A DNA stretch of 64,000 nt from an uncultured Azospirillum sp. GTDB lineage: Bacteria > Pseudomonadota > Alphaproteobacteria > RF32 > CAG-239. The notes under the pieces are model-generated. The model made no database searches. It was given only the letters and a program-made list of their open reading frames with translations, and was not told where the DNA came from. Location: assembly GCA_900539605.1 (NCBI GenBank), contig UQCS01000003.1, positions 1-64,000 of the forward strand. Reading direction: 5' to 3'. Shown here one piece after another: positions 53,716 through 61,628 of this stretch. The position numbers and the translations under genes are program-made. How positions within the stretch are numbered: position 1 is the stretch's first letter; each line of letters starts with the position of its first letter.

Positions 53716-54111
53716 CTAACAACTTTCAATCACCACCACGGCCTGAGCCAGCGGATAATCGTCGCTGAGACTCACCCACAAACGGGATGCAGGAATAATT
53801 TTTTTCAAAATTTCTTCAGCCTTCCCCGAAATATGAAACATCGGCCGCCCGCTTGCATGATGAACTATTTCGATCTCCGACCACGCTACGCCGTGAGCAA
53901 AACCGGTTCCCATCGCCTTTACAAATCCTTCTTTGGCGGCAAAGCGTTTGGCCAGCGATGCAGCAAAGCGCTGCGGCCGGTCGCGCAAAAGCTCAAGCTC
54001 CTGCTGCTCCTGCTTGCCGAAACACCGTTGCAAAAAACGTTCGCCGAACTTTGCATATGCCTGTTCAATCCGTTCAATATTACAAATGTCGCTGCCCAAC
54101 CCGATAATCAT
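53716..54111 (-). CDS. acpS: Holo-[acyl-carrier-protein] synthase
   Basis: Transfers 4'-phosphopantetheine from CoA to acyl carrier protein. The 131 residues from ATG 54111 show MIIGLGSDICNIERI with D8 and the magnesium-binding E61 in RFAAKEGFVKAMGTG. The C-terminus is SLSDDYPLAQAVVVIE. The longer in-frame extension upstream lies inside the DUF2062 gene and is rejected. It is immediately downstream of the DUF2062 gene (1-base gap). Confidence 0.95.
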   Translation of the reverse strand: MIIGLGSDICNIERIEQAYAKFGERFLQRCFGKQEQQELELLRDRPQRFAASLAKRFAAKEGFVKAMGTGFAHGVAWSEIEIVHHASGRPMFHISGKAEEILKKIIPASRLWVSLSDDYPLAQAVVVIESC

Positions 54112-54112
54112 T

Positions 54113-54679
54113 CTACACCTTATTGATACTTTTTTTATTGCGCTTGGCCCGGTTAATTCCCTCCAGCGCTTTCTTAAACACATAATAGGTTACAATCCAG
54201 GCAACAATATAATAGGGAACGCATCCGATCATCATCGGAAAAATGATCGGCCACACGTCACCGGCAAACGCCGAAAAATCAAAAGTCATCAAGGCGTGCA
54301 TAGCTTTTTCAAAAATACTTACGAATTCAACTTTTCCGGTTTCGTGCTCGCCCAAAAACCACCGGCCAGTATAGAGCGTCGCAACCCAGATAAACGGAAA
54401 TGTCCACGGATTACCCGCCGCCGTTCCCAGTGCGCTGGCCAAAATATTGCCGCGTACGATCCAGGCAGTAATCGCCGCCAGAACAAAATGAAAACCGACA
54501 AACGGCGTAAAAGAAATCGCAACACCGCAGGCAACCCCGGCAGCAATAGAACGCGGCGTTCCGCCCAACCGGCTGAGTTTTGCCACGATATATTGTCCAT
54601 AGCGTCTCCAGCCCAACTTCGGCCAAAACCAGCCCTTCAGTTTTTGTTTCCAATTTAACGGTTTTTTGCGACTAAACAA
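54113..54679 (-). CDS. DUF2062 membrane protein
   Basis: A 188-residue inner-membrane protein of the DUF2062 family, conserved in this gene order in alphaproteobacteria. Hydrophobic segments near 45-75 and 140-170 flank the family motif GVACGVAISFTPFVGFH, with AAGNPWTFPFIW following. No biochemical function is established. It sits between rsh and acpS. Confidence 0.82.
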   Translation of the reverse strand: MFSRKKPLNWKQKLKGWFWPKLGWRRYGQYIVAKLSRLGGTPRSIAAGVACGVAISFTPFVGFHFVLAAITAWIVRGNILASALGTAAGNPWTFPFIWVATLYTGRWFLGEHETGKVEFVSIFEKAMHALMTFDFSAFAGDVWPIIFPMMIGCVPYYIVAWIVTYYVFKKALEGINRAKRNKKSINKV

Positions 54680-54695
54680 ACTTTATCTCCTTCTG

Positions 54696-56834
54696 TCAGG
54701 CCGACCTTGCCACATAACTTACAACTTTTGACGATTTCAAATCTGCAATCACCGAATTCAGATGATCCAGATTTTTAATTTCCACATCGACAATAATTTC
54801 AAAGTAACTGACGGTACGATAAACAATGTTCAGGTTGGAAATGTTGGCATTATTACGCGCCATCAGGTTGGAGATTTCACCCAAACTCCCCGGTTCGTTG
54901 CTCAAAATCAGTTTCAGGCGTCCGGTATGAGTCTGGTTTTCGGCTCCCTCGCCCCAGGCAATGTCAAGCCAGCGTTCCGGTTCATTGGCAAAACGCTCCA
55001 GCGATTTGCAATTGACCGTATGCACGGCTACACCTTTACCGGTGGTTACAATTCCGACAATCCGGTCACCGGGCAGCGGATGACAGCAACCGGCAAAATG
55101 CATTGCCATTCCCGGAATCAGACCTTCAATCTTCAGCGGTTCGGTGTTTTTCTTTTTGATTTTCTGAAAACTCGGAACTTTGATCGCTTTGACCACCTTT
55201 TCTAGCTTGGACTGCTTATAAGCCGGATAAACCGCTTTCATTACGTCCCAGCCGCTGACCAGCCCTTCACCGACCTTGGCATAGATGTCATTGACCGATT
55301 CCGCCTCAAAATTCGGCATAACCGCCGTTAAACTTTTTTCCGAAAACTCCAGCCCCTCGTTCTTAAACATTTTTTCCAGAATTTCCTGACCCAGCACAAT
55401 AAACTGGTCACGTTTGGAAGAACGCACATAACGACGAATCGCCGCTTTGGCCTTTCCGGTAACCACAAAACGTTCCCATTCCGTGGACGGATGCTGCGCT
55501 TTTGAAGTGAGAATCTCCACCTGATCACCGTTTTGCAAAACCGTCCGCAACGGTTTGATCTCACCGTTGATCTTGGCACCGACGCAGGTATCGCCGACCG
55601 AAGAGTGGACCGCATAAGCAAAATCCACCGGAGTCGAATTAATCGGCAACCCGATCAAATCGCCTTTCGGAGTAAAACAAAACACCTGATCGTTATACAT
55701 TTCGAGCTTGGTATTTTCCAAAAATTCTTCCGGATTGGAGGCGCGTTCCAAAATCTCCAGCAGCTCTCTGATCCAGCGGAAGTTTTTGCCTTCTGCCTTT
55801 TGGCCCTGTTTGTAAGCCCAGTGGGCGGCAATTCCCTTTTCGGCAATCTCATGCATTTCATAAGTGCGGATCTGAACTTCAATGCGGGTGTTGGCCGGTC
55901 CGATTACACCGGTATGAATCGATTGATAGCCGTTTGGTTTGGGGGTCGAAATATAGTCCTTAAAGCGCCGCGGCACCATATGATATTTGCTGTGAATGAT
56001 TCCCAGTGCCTGATAACAGGTGGCAATATCGTCAACGCAAATGCGAAAAGCCATGATGTCGGACAGCTGTTCAAACGAGGCATTTTTCTGCTGCATTTTA
56101 CGCCAAATCGAATATGGTGTTTTTTCGCGACCGGTCACCTGACAAACAACACCGTTTTCGGCCATGTCTTTTTTGAGGCTTTCAATAATTTTCGGCACCA
56201 GATTGCTGCCCTGCTCACGCAGAAAATTCAAACGGGCGATAATCGAATCATGAGCTTCTTTGTAAAGTTCGCAAAACGCCAGCTCTTCCAACTCGCTTTT
56301 AACTTCCTGCATGCCGATACGTTCGGCCAGCGGCGCATAGATATCCAGCGTTTCGCGGGCAATCCGGGTTCTTTTTTCCGGCGCCAGAAAATGCAGTGTG
56401 CGCATATTATGCAACCGGTCGGCCAGCTTTATGAGCAATACCCGGATATCTTCCGACATTGCCAGCAGCAATTTACGAAAATTCTCCGCCTGTTTGGTAT
56501 AGGTCGATTTTTGCTCAATCATCGCCAACTTGGTCAGACCGTCCACCAGCGAGGCAACCTGATCGCCAAACAACTGGCGCACTTCTTCAACCGTGGTATC
56601 GGTGTCTTCGACCGTGTCATGCAGCAACCCCGCAATAACAGAGGAACAATCCAACTTAAACTTGGTCAGAATACCGGCCACTTCGACCGGATGGGAATAA
56701 TACGGGTCGCCGGATGCCCGAAGCTGCGCCCCGTGTTTTTTCATTGCAAAAACATAAGCACGGTTCAGCGCGTCTTCATCGGCATCCGGATCATAAGATT
56801 TCACCAAATCGACTAATTCATATTGTCTTAACAT
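54696..56834 (-). CDS. RelA/SpoT bifunctional (p)ppGpp synthetase/hydrolase
   Basis: The long Rsh enzyme that makes and breaks (p)ppGpp under starvation. The 712 residues contain the HD hydrolase domain (HPVEVAGILTKF, GLLHDTVEDT), the synthetase domain (RICVDDIATCYQALGIIHSKY, DYISTPKPNGYQSIHT), a TGS domain (CFTPKGDLIGLPINSTPVDFAYAVHSSVGDTCVGAK) and a C-terminal ACT domain. All elements of a bifunctional Rsh are present, so degradation and synthesis should both work. It lies between rpoZ and the DUF2062 gene. Confidence 0.96.
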   Translation of the reverse strand: MLRQYELVDLVKSYDPDADEDALNRAYVFAMKKHGAQLRASGDPYYSHPVEVAGILTKFKLDCSSVIAGLLHDTVEDTDTTVEEVRQLFGDQVASLVDGLTKLAMIEQKSTYTKQAENFRKLLLAMSEDIRVLLIKLADRLHNMRTLHFLAPEKRTRIARETLDIYAPLAERIGMQEVKSELEELAFCELYKEAHDSIIARLNFLREQGSNLVPKIIESLKKDMAENGVVCQVTGREKTPYSIWRKMQQKNASFEQLSDIMAFRICVDDIATCYQALGIIHSKYHMVPRRFKDYISTPKPNGYQSIHTGVIGPANTRIEVQIRTYEMHEIAEKGIAAHWAYKQGQKAEGKNFRWIRELLEILERASNPEEFLENTKLEMYNDQVFCFTPKGDLIGLPINSTPVDFAYAVHSSVGDTCVGAKINGEIKPLRTVLQNGDQVEILTSKAQHPSTEWERFVVTGKAKAAIRRYVRSSKRDQFIVLGQEILEKMFKNEGLEFSEKSLTAVMPNFEAESVNDIYAKVGEGLVSGWDVMKAVYPAYKQSKLEKVVKAIKVPSFQKIKKKNTEPLKIEGLIPGMAMHFAGCCHPLPGDRIVGIVTTGKGVAVHTVNCKSLERFANEPERWLDIAWGEGAENQTHTGRLKLILSNEPGSLGEISNLMARNNANISNLNIVYRTVSYFEIIVDVEIKNLDHLNSVIADLKSSKVVSYVARSA

Positions 56835-56858
56835 CGGCCCGTATATTCCAACTCGTGA

Positions 56859-57356
56859 CTATTCGTCAAATTCATCCAAATTGTCATCACCGATTTCGGC
56901 GGCATCGTCAAAACCGAGATCTTCGTCTTCACCGTCCAGATCAACGTCCAGATCGGCATCAACGGCATCGTCGCTGTCCAGATCCAAATTATCGTCATCC
57001 ACGCCGTGAACCTGCATTGCATCAGACATCTCATTGTCCAGCAACAGTCCCGAGAACTGTTCGTCCAGTTCGGAAAGTTCTTTTTCCGCCGCCAGAATTT
57101 CCATTTCTTCTTCTTCCGGTTCTTCAACTTCAACATATTTCTGCAGTCCCATCACCAAAGATTTTTGCAAATCTTCGATATTGACCTTTTCTTCGGCGAT
57201 TTCACGCAGAGCGATCACTGGGTTTTTGTCATTATCGCGCGAAACCGTGATCGGCGAGCCGGCCGATATATCCTTGGCACGCTGGGTTGCGACCATCAGC
57301 AGTTCATAACGGTTGGGAATTTTATCAATGCAGTCTTCGACTGTTACTCTTGCCAT
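56859..57356 (-). CDS. rpoZ: RNA polymerase omega subunit with acidic C-terminal extension
   Basis: The small subunit that stabilises beta' and couples the stringent response to polymerase. The N-terminal core MARVTVEDCIDKIPNRYELLMVATQRAKD is typical, with ALREIAEEKV following. The protein is 165 residues, well above the usual 90-130. The last ~80 residues are an Asp/Glu-dominated tail with DLDSDDA and DLDVDLDGEDEDLG-type runs. Its function is unknown. It heads the seven-gene operon to era, and a good promoter lies 36 bases upstream. Confidence 0.9.
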   Translation of the reverse strand: MARVTVEDCIDKIPNRYELLMVATQRAKDISAGSPITVSRDNDKNPVIALREIAEEKVNIEDLQKSLVMGLQKYVEVEEPEEEEMEILAAEKELSELDEQFSGLLLDNEMSDAMQVHGVDDDNLDLDSDDAVDADLDVDLDGEDEDLGFDDAAEIGDDNLDEFDE

Positions 57357-57398
57357 TTTTTTTACCTTCGTAGTTAATTAAAACAAAATTTTGTCCGA

Positions 57399-57427
57399 AC
57401 TATAGCCTTTTTACCGTCCCATTGCAA
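57399..57427 (-). promoter_or_regulatory. Promoter of the rpoZ-to-era operon
   Basis: On the minus strand TTGCAA (57422-57427) and TATAGT (57399-57404) are 17 bases apart. They lie about 43 bases before the rpoZ start. Confidence 0.65.
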
Positions 57428-57473
57428 TAAAAATCTGTTTTGCAGCATTTTAACCAGTTGTTTTAGAACAATA

Positions 57474-58715
57474 TTATTTTAAAAATATCGGTTGAAAGAC
57501 GATTCGGTATTTTATCTTCTCGAAAGCATTTTTGACGGCCTGGTGGTTCTTTTTAACTTCCAGAACGTCATTCAGCGGCGCTTTGTACATTTCCACCATG
57601 CTTTGCATTGTCACGGCCACGCTCGGCGCAATTTTTTCAGGATAAGCGCTGAGCTGGTTTTGGTAGACATTTCTCTTATATAAAAGCAGCGTCATCAGTT
57701 CCGGGGTTGACATTCTCAAAACCCGGTAGGCCTTAATCGTTTTGTCACAGGTATAGGCCCATTCTTCCATATTAAAACCTTCTCCGGCGATAATTTCACT
57801 GAATTCGTGTTCCATCCCCTGCATCCTGATTTTTTGCACCAGCCGCTGGCACGGATTGACCAGGTCCTTAATGTTAGGCAGAATCGCACCGGTTCCTTTC
57901 GAATTCTCCCACGTATCCAGCAACGCACCGGCTTCAATGATTTTGGCCTTGTTGTTGATATTCTCTCCATAATCCGCCAACGCTTCCAAGCTGCGGGCCA
58001 CCGCCTGAACGTCCTTTCCGGTCAGCGGCGATGTTGCATCGGGCGAAATAGTCCGTAACCGGCTTTGCAGCGGTTCCTGCGGCGTCGCCCCCGGCGCATA
58101 ATCTTCCGGCGGTACCGTCTCCATCACTTTTTTGATAAATTTGGTATCATAACGGTTGGTTTGCGGCAACCGTTGAAATTTCATTTTTTCACGGTTGACG
58201 TCATTGTCTTTCCATAATTCCGGCATCAACACAAAATACAATGCCGGCGACATAAATTCAAGATTTTCGATGTCGGCCAGCTGAGGGGCAATACGTTTCG
58301 GAAACTGGTTTTTCGTTTCCTTGATCCCCGGAAGGTTGAGAACTTTTTCCGAAATACCCGGAATGGTATGCAAATAGGGACCAATATACGGATAATACTC
58401 TTTCGGCGTGTTTTTGAGCTGCTCCAGCATTGTTTCCTCACCGGGCCATTTCAACCGGGTTTGGCGGGTTCCGTAACTACGGATCGTCTGAGCAAACCCC
58501 TTGTCAAATATTTTGCCAATATTCCAAAAATAATCAAATTTGCGGTCATAAACCGGTTTTGGGGCAAACATTCGCCGCAATTCCTCCAATGGCGGAATAT
58601 CTTCTTTCATATCGACTTCAAACCGTGCGGCATAATCTGCCGGCGTCACCGCTTCCGCGGCCGCGCTCCCGAAAACAACGGTCGTCAGGACCAAACAGGC
58701 ATATATAAATCTCAT
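57474..58715 (-). CDS. Secreted hypothetical protein (413 aa)
   Basis: Not recognised. The N-terminus MRFIYACLVLTTVVFGSAAAEA is a signal peptide. The mature protein is hydrophilic and mostly helical, with several aromatic-rich segments (YYPYIGPYLHTIPGI, MSPALYFVLMPELW). The ATG at 58715 (GGAAG upstream) is preferred to the longer start at 58736. It lies downstream of, and divergent from, gcrA. A lipoprotein-type lipobox is absent. Confidence 0.72.
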   Translation of the reverse strand: MRFIYACLVLTTVVFGSAAAEAVTPADYAARFEVDMKEDIPPLEELRRMFAPKPVYDRKFDYFWNIGKIFDKGFAQTIRSYGTRQTRLKWPGEETMLEQLKNTPKEYYPYIGPYLHTIPGISEKVLNLPGIKETKNQFPKRIAPQLADIENLEFMSPALYFVLMPELWKDNDVNREKMKFQRLPQTNRYDTKFIKKVMETVPPEDYAPGATPQEPLQSRLRTISPDATSPLTGKDVQAVARSLEALADYGENINNKAKIIEAGALLDTWENSKGTGAILPNIKDLVNPCQRLVQKIRMQGMEHEFSEIIAGEGFNMEEWAYTCDKTIKAYRVLRMSTPELMTLLLYKRNVYQNQLSAYPEKIAPSVAVTMQSMVEMYKAPLNDVLEVKKNHQAVKNAFEKIKYRIVFQPIFLK

Positions 58716-58797
58716 GGTATCTTCCGTATTTTTCAATTCTCATAAATTATACACCAATATTTCCATTAATAAAGAACTTCTGACAAAGAAAATGCTA

Positions 58798-58802
58798 GAC
58801 TC
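58798..58802. promoter_or_regulatory. GANTC site upstream of gcrA
   Basis: GACTC lies 59-63 bases before the gcrA ATG. TTGATT (58813-58818) and TTAACT, 17 bases apart, are a weak promoter candidate just downstream of it. GANTC is the CcrM methylation site that GcrA reads. Confidence 0.35.
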
Positions 58803-58860
58803 GTCAAAAATATTGATTTACTATTCCTTCGTACGTTAACTTTTTAAGGGAGATGCGGCT

Positions 58861-59349
58861 ATGGCCTGGACAGACAAAATGGTTGAAGACCTCAAAATCA
58901 TGTGGAAACAGGGGTTGACTACCGGAGAAATCGGTAAACGTCTCGGTGTTTCCAAAAACTCCATCGTCGGCAAAGTTCACCGGTTGCAGCTGGACGCACG
59001 CCCCTCTCCGATCCGCAAAAAAGACGAAGAAACGTCTGAAGCTACGGTTGAAAACAACACCGAAAAAACACCGGCCGCCAAACTTAAAGCAGAGCGAAAA
59101 TCTTCTCGCGACGAAGGAAAGACCGACGTGGTAGCAACGCCTGCCAATACGGGCTTTCGCCCTACTCCGACCAAAAATGCCGCTTCGAATGACGTTAAAC
59201 TAACCGATCTTGACAATCACACCTGCCGTTGGCCGATCGGCGATCCCAAAGACGAAAACTTTCGTTTTTGCGGCCGCAAAGTAAGAGTCGGGCAGACTTA
59301 TTGCGAAGAACACGCCGCACTGGCTTATGTAAAGCCCAACAAAAAATAA
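58861..59349 (+). CDS. gcrA: Cell-cycle regulator GcrA
   Basis: A transcriptional cofactor of sigma70 that acts at promoters carrying methylated GANTC sites. The N-terminal helix-turn-helix (MAWTDKMVEDLKIMW, TGEIGKRLGVSKNSIVGKVHRL, residues about 1-45) is diagnostic. A charged low-complexity linker follows. The C-terminal segment, CRWPIGDPKDENFRFCG then YCEEHAALAY, is the conserved Cys/His region of GcrA proteins. AAGGGAGA precedes the ATG. A terminator follows. Confidence 0.94.
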   Translation: MAWTDKMVEDLKIMWKQGLTTGEIGKRLGVSKNSIVGKVHRLQLDARPSPIRKKDEETSEATVENNTEKTPAAKLKAERKSSRDEGKTDVVATPANTGFRPTPTKNAASNDVKLTDLDNHTCRWPIGDPKDENFRFCGRKVRVGQTYCEEHAALAYVKPNKK

Positions 59350-59365
59350 AATTGTCTGTTTTTGC

Positions 59366-59395
59366 AAGTCCTGCCGCAACGCAGGACTTTTTTTG
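59366..59395 (+). terminator. Terminator of gcrA
   Basis: AAGTCCTGC pairs with GCAGGACTT around a six-base loop, followed by a T-run. Confidence 0.85.
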
Positions 59396-59487
59396 TCTTT
59401 ATGTTTTTAGTCAAAATGATTTTTGTTGACTTTAGACAAAAAACGGAGCATGATATAGATCATAAAATAACTTTTAATATAATCATT

Positions 59488-59784
59488 ATGCCTTACTTAA
59501 TCGTATTCTTCTTTCTGGTCATTGCCATTGTTGCCGTGATCGTGATCGTTACCCGCTCCAGCAGTCGGAACCAGTACAGCGCCGAAGTCGACACCATTCT
59601 CGAAATGATGGGAGACCTGGCCGACAACGTTTCCAAAGACAAGCTGAAAAAACTGCAGATCCAGTTCTGTGACCAGCAAAAGCTGAGCAGAGGAAACAAA
59701 GAAGACACATCGGATTACAAAGTCGGAAAAATGAGGGCCTACAACCGGGTTCTTGACCTGCTCAGCAGGAAAGTCTCCGATTAA
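59488..59784 (+). CDS. Small membrane-anchored hypothetical protein (98 aa)
   Basis: Not recognised. One N-terminal membrane segment (YLIVFFFLVIAIVAVIVIV) is followed by a hydrophilic, Lys/Asp-rich domain that is predicted to be helical. The ATG at 59488 is preferred to the longer start at 59362, which lies in the gcrA terminator. A terminator follows at 59807. No partner is evident. Confidence 0.62.
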   Translation: MPYLIVFFFLVIAIVAVIVIVTRSSSRNQYSAEVDTILEMMGDLADNVSKDKLKKLQIQFCDQQKLSRGNKEDTSDYKVGKMRAYNRVLDLLSRKVSD

Positions 59785-59806
59785 CGGCCTGAGTTCCGCA
59801 ACTTTG

Positions 59807-59834
59807 AAAAAGAGTGCCCAACGGCACTCTTTTT
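59807..59834 (+). terminator. Terminator after small membrane protein
   Basis: A perfect 12-bp stem (AAAAAGAGTGCC / GGCACTCTTTTT) with a 4-base loop and a T-run. Confidence 0.88.
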
Positions 59835-59970
59835 TTATGTCAGCATAAATCTGTCTTTGGCGGCAAAAGAAACTGAAATATATGGTAAACTTTTGTGTTT
59901 TTACTTTACAAGCATATCTTTGTAAGTTACCACTAATAACATTAACCATAAAACTTAAGGATCTAAACCC

Positions 59971-60771
59971 ATGACCAACATTCACCCTACCGCCGTCATT
60001 GAAGACGGTGCCCAAATTGCCTCCAGCGCCAAAATCGGACCTTTTTGCGTTATCAGTTCCAAAGCAAAAATCATGGAAAACGTACAATTGATTTCTAACG
60101 TCACGGTTATGAACGATACCACTATCGGCGAAGGCACAATCGTATTTCCGGGTGCGGTTCTCGGCGGCGGCCCGCAGGACCACGGCAATGAGTTTCAGCC
60201 TGAAGCCAAATTGATTATCGGCAAAAACAACATCATCCGCGAAAATGTCACCATGCAATGCGGCACGCCCAAAGAACATTTTACCACCACCGTCGGCGAT
60301 AACGGCATGTTTATGGTTAACTGCCACGTCGCTCATGACTGTGTGGTCGGCAACAACGTCATTATGACCAACAACGCTGTCATCGGCGGACATGTACGGG
60401 TCGGCGACGGCGCCATTTTGGGCGGCAACTCAGCCGTACACCAATTTTGCCGCATCGGCCGCAAGGCTATGATCGGCGGTTTGTCCGGCGTTGACCGTGA
60501 CGTTATTCCGTTCGGCATTGTTACCGGCGAACGCGGAAAACTGCGCGGGTTGAACGTTATCGGTCTTAAACGCAGCGGTTTCGAAGAAGCAACCGTTAAA
60601 AGCATTACCCGTGCTTTCATGTTTATTTTCAAAGGCAAAAACGACACTTTTGTCGAGCGTCTGGCCGAAGCGCACGAAAAATATAAAGATGACGCCATGA
60701 TCATGGAAATGATTGCCTTTATCGACGAAGCGCTCAAAGGCCGCCGCAATATTATGACGGCCGAAATGTAA
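59971..60771 (+). CDS. lpxA: Acyl-ACP--UDP-N-acetylglucosamine O-acyltransferase
   Basis: The first enzyme of lipid A synthesis, adding a 3-hydroxyacyl chain to UDP-GlcNAc. The 266 residues show a left-handed beta-helix of hexapeptide repeats, starting at IHPTAVIEDGAQIASSAKIGPF, and the catalytic His in the VNCHVAHDCVVGNN region. GGGPQDHGNE and RGLNVIGLKRSGF mark LpxA rather than LpxD. It heads an lpxA-lpxI-lpxB unit with an 11-base gap to lpxI. The upstream lpxD/fabZ genes of the usual cluster are not within the window on this side. Confidence 0.95.
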   Translation: MTNIHPTAVIEDGAQIASSAKIGPFCVISSKAKIMENVQLISNVTVMNDTTIGEGTIVFPGAVLGGGPQDHGNEFQPEAKLIIGKNNIIRENVTMQCGTPKEHFTTTVGDNGMFMVNCHVAHDCVVGNNVIMTNNAVIGGHVRVGDGAILGGNSAVHQFCRIGRKAMIGGLSGVDRDVIPFGIVTGERGKLRGLNVIGLKRSGFEEATVKSITRAFMFIFKGKNDTFVERLAEAHEKYKDDAMIMEMIAFIDEALKGRRNIMTAEM

Positions 60772-60782
60772 CAGGAGCCCCG

Positions 60783-61628
60783 ATGGAAGACAAAGCCAAA
60801 AAGCTGGGAATTATTGCCGGGGGAGGAAGTCTCCCCCGCAGTTTGATTCGCCATTGCCAAACCGTCGGGCGCGACTTTTTCGTCATTGCTATCGAAGGCA
60901 ACGCCGATCCGGCCCTGTTCAATGACGAAATTCCGCACTTATGGATCCGTCTCGGTCAGGCCGGCACCGGTTTTAAGCGTTTCCGCGACGAAAAAGTCGA
61001 AGAAGTCGTTATGATCGGCACCATCCGCCGTCCAAGTTTCAAAGAACTGATTCCCGATATGCGCACCACCGCGTTTTTTACCAAAATCGGCGTTAAGGCT
61101 CTTGGTGACGACGGAATTCTTCGTGCCTTAATTAAAGAAATAGAAGCCGAGAAAATGCGGGTAGTCGGCATTCACGAAGTCATGAACAATATTTTGGTCC
61201 GCCCGGGCATTCTCGGAAAAGTCAAGCCCGGAAAAGACGACTATGTTGATATTCGCCGCGGCGTTGCGGCAGCTTTTGAGTTAGGGAGACTCGACATCGG
61301 ACAGTCGGTTGTCGTACAGCAGGGGTTGGTGCTGGGTGTGGAAGCCATTGAAGGAACCGACGAACTGATCAAACGTTGCAGTGCATATAAGCGCAAAGGA
61401 AACGGCGGTGTTCTGGTAAAATTGCGCAAACCCCAGCAGGATATGCGGATTGATCTGCCGACCATCGGCACCCGAACCATTGAAAACGCTAAAGCCAGCG
61501 GTTTGAACGGGTTGGCCGTTCATGCCGGAAATACGCTGATTGTCGACGAAGCGGAAGTCATTCGCGCCGCCGACAAAGCCGGCCTGTTTATTATCGGAAT
61601 TGAACCGGGAGATTATCTTGAACAATAA
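60783..61628 (+). CDS. lpxI: UDP-2,3-diacylglucosamine diphosphatase LpxI
   Basis: Hydrolyses UDP-2,3-diacylglucosamine to lipid X. LpxI replaces LpxH in alphaproteobacteria. The 281 residues include GIIAGGGSLPRSLIRHC near the start, GLVLGVEAIEGTDELI in the middle, and the conserved DMRIDLPTIGTRTIENA segment, then GLNGLAVHAGNTLIVD. The stop codon is inside the start region of lpxB (11-base overlap). Confidence 0.93.
   Translation: MEDKAKKLGIIAGGGSLPRSLIRHCQTVGRDFFVIAIEGNADPALFNDEIPHLWIRLGQAGTGFKRFRDEKVEEVVMIGTIRRPSFKELIPDMRTTAFFTKIGVKALGDDGILRALIKEIEAEKMRVVGIHEVMNNILVRPGILGKVKPGKDDYVDIRRGVAAAFELGRLDIGQSVVVQQGLVLGVEAIEGTDELIKRCSAYKRKGNGGVLVKLRKPQQDMRIDLPTIGTRTIENAKASGLNGLAVHAGNTLIVDEAEVIRAADKAGLFIIGIEPGDYLEQ

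Noticed and set aside
59946..59970. TTAA pair before lpxA as a CtrA box
   Set aside because: The two TTAA elements are nine bases apart rather than seven, so it does not fit the CtrA consensus.
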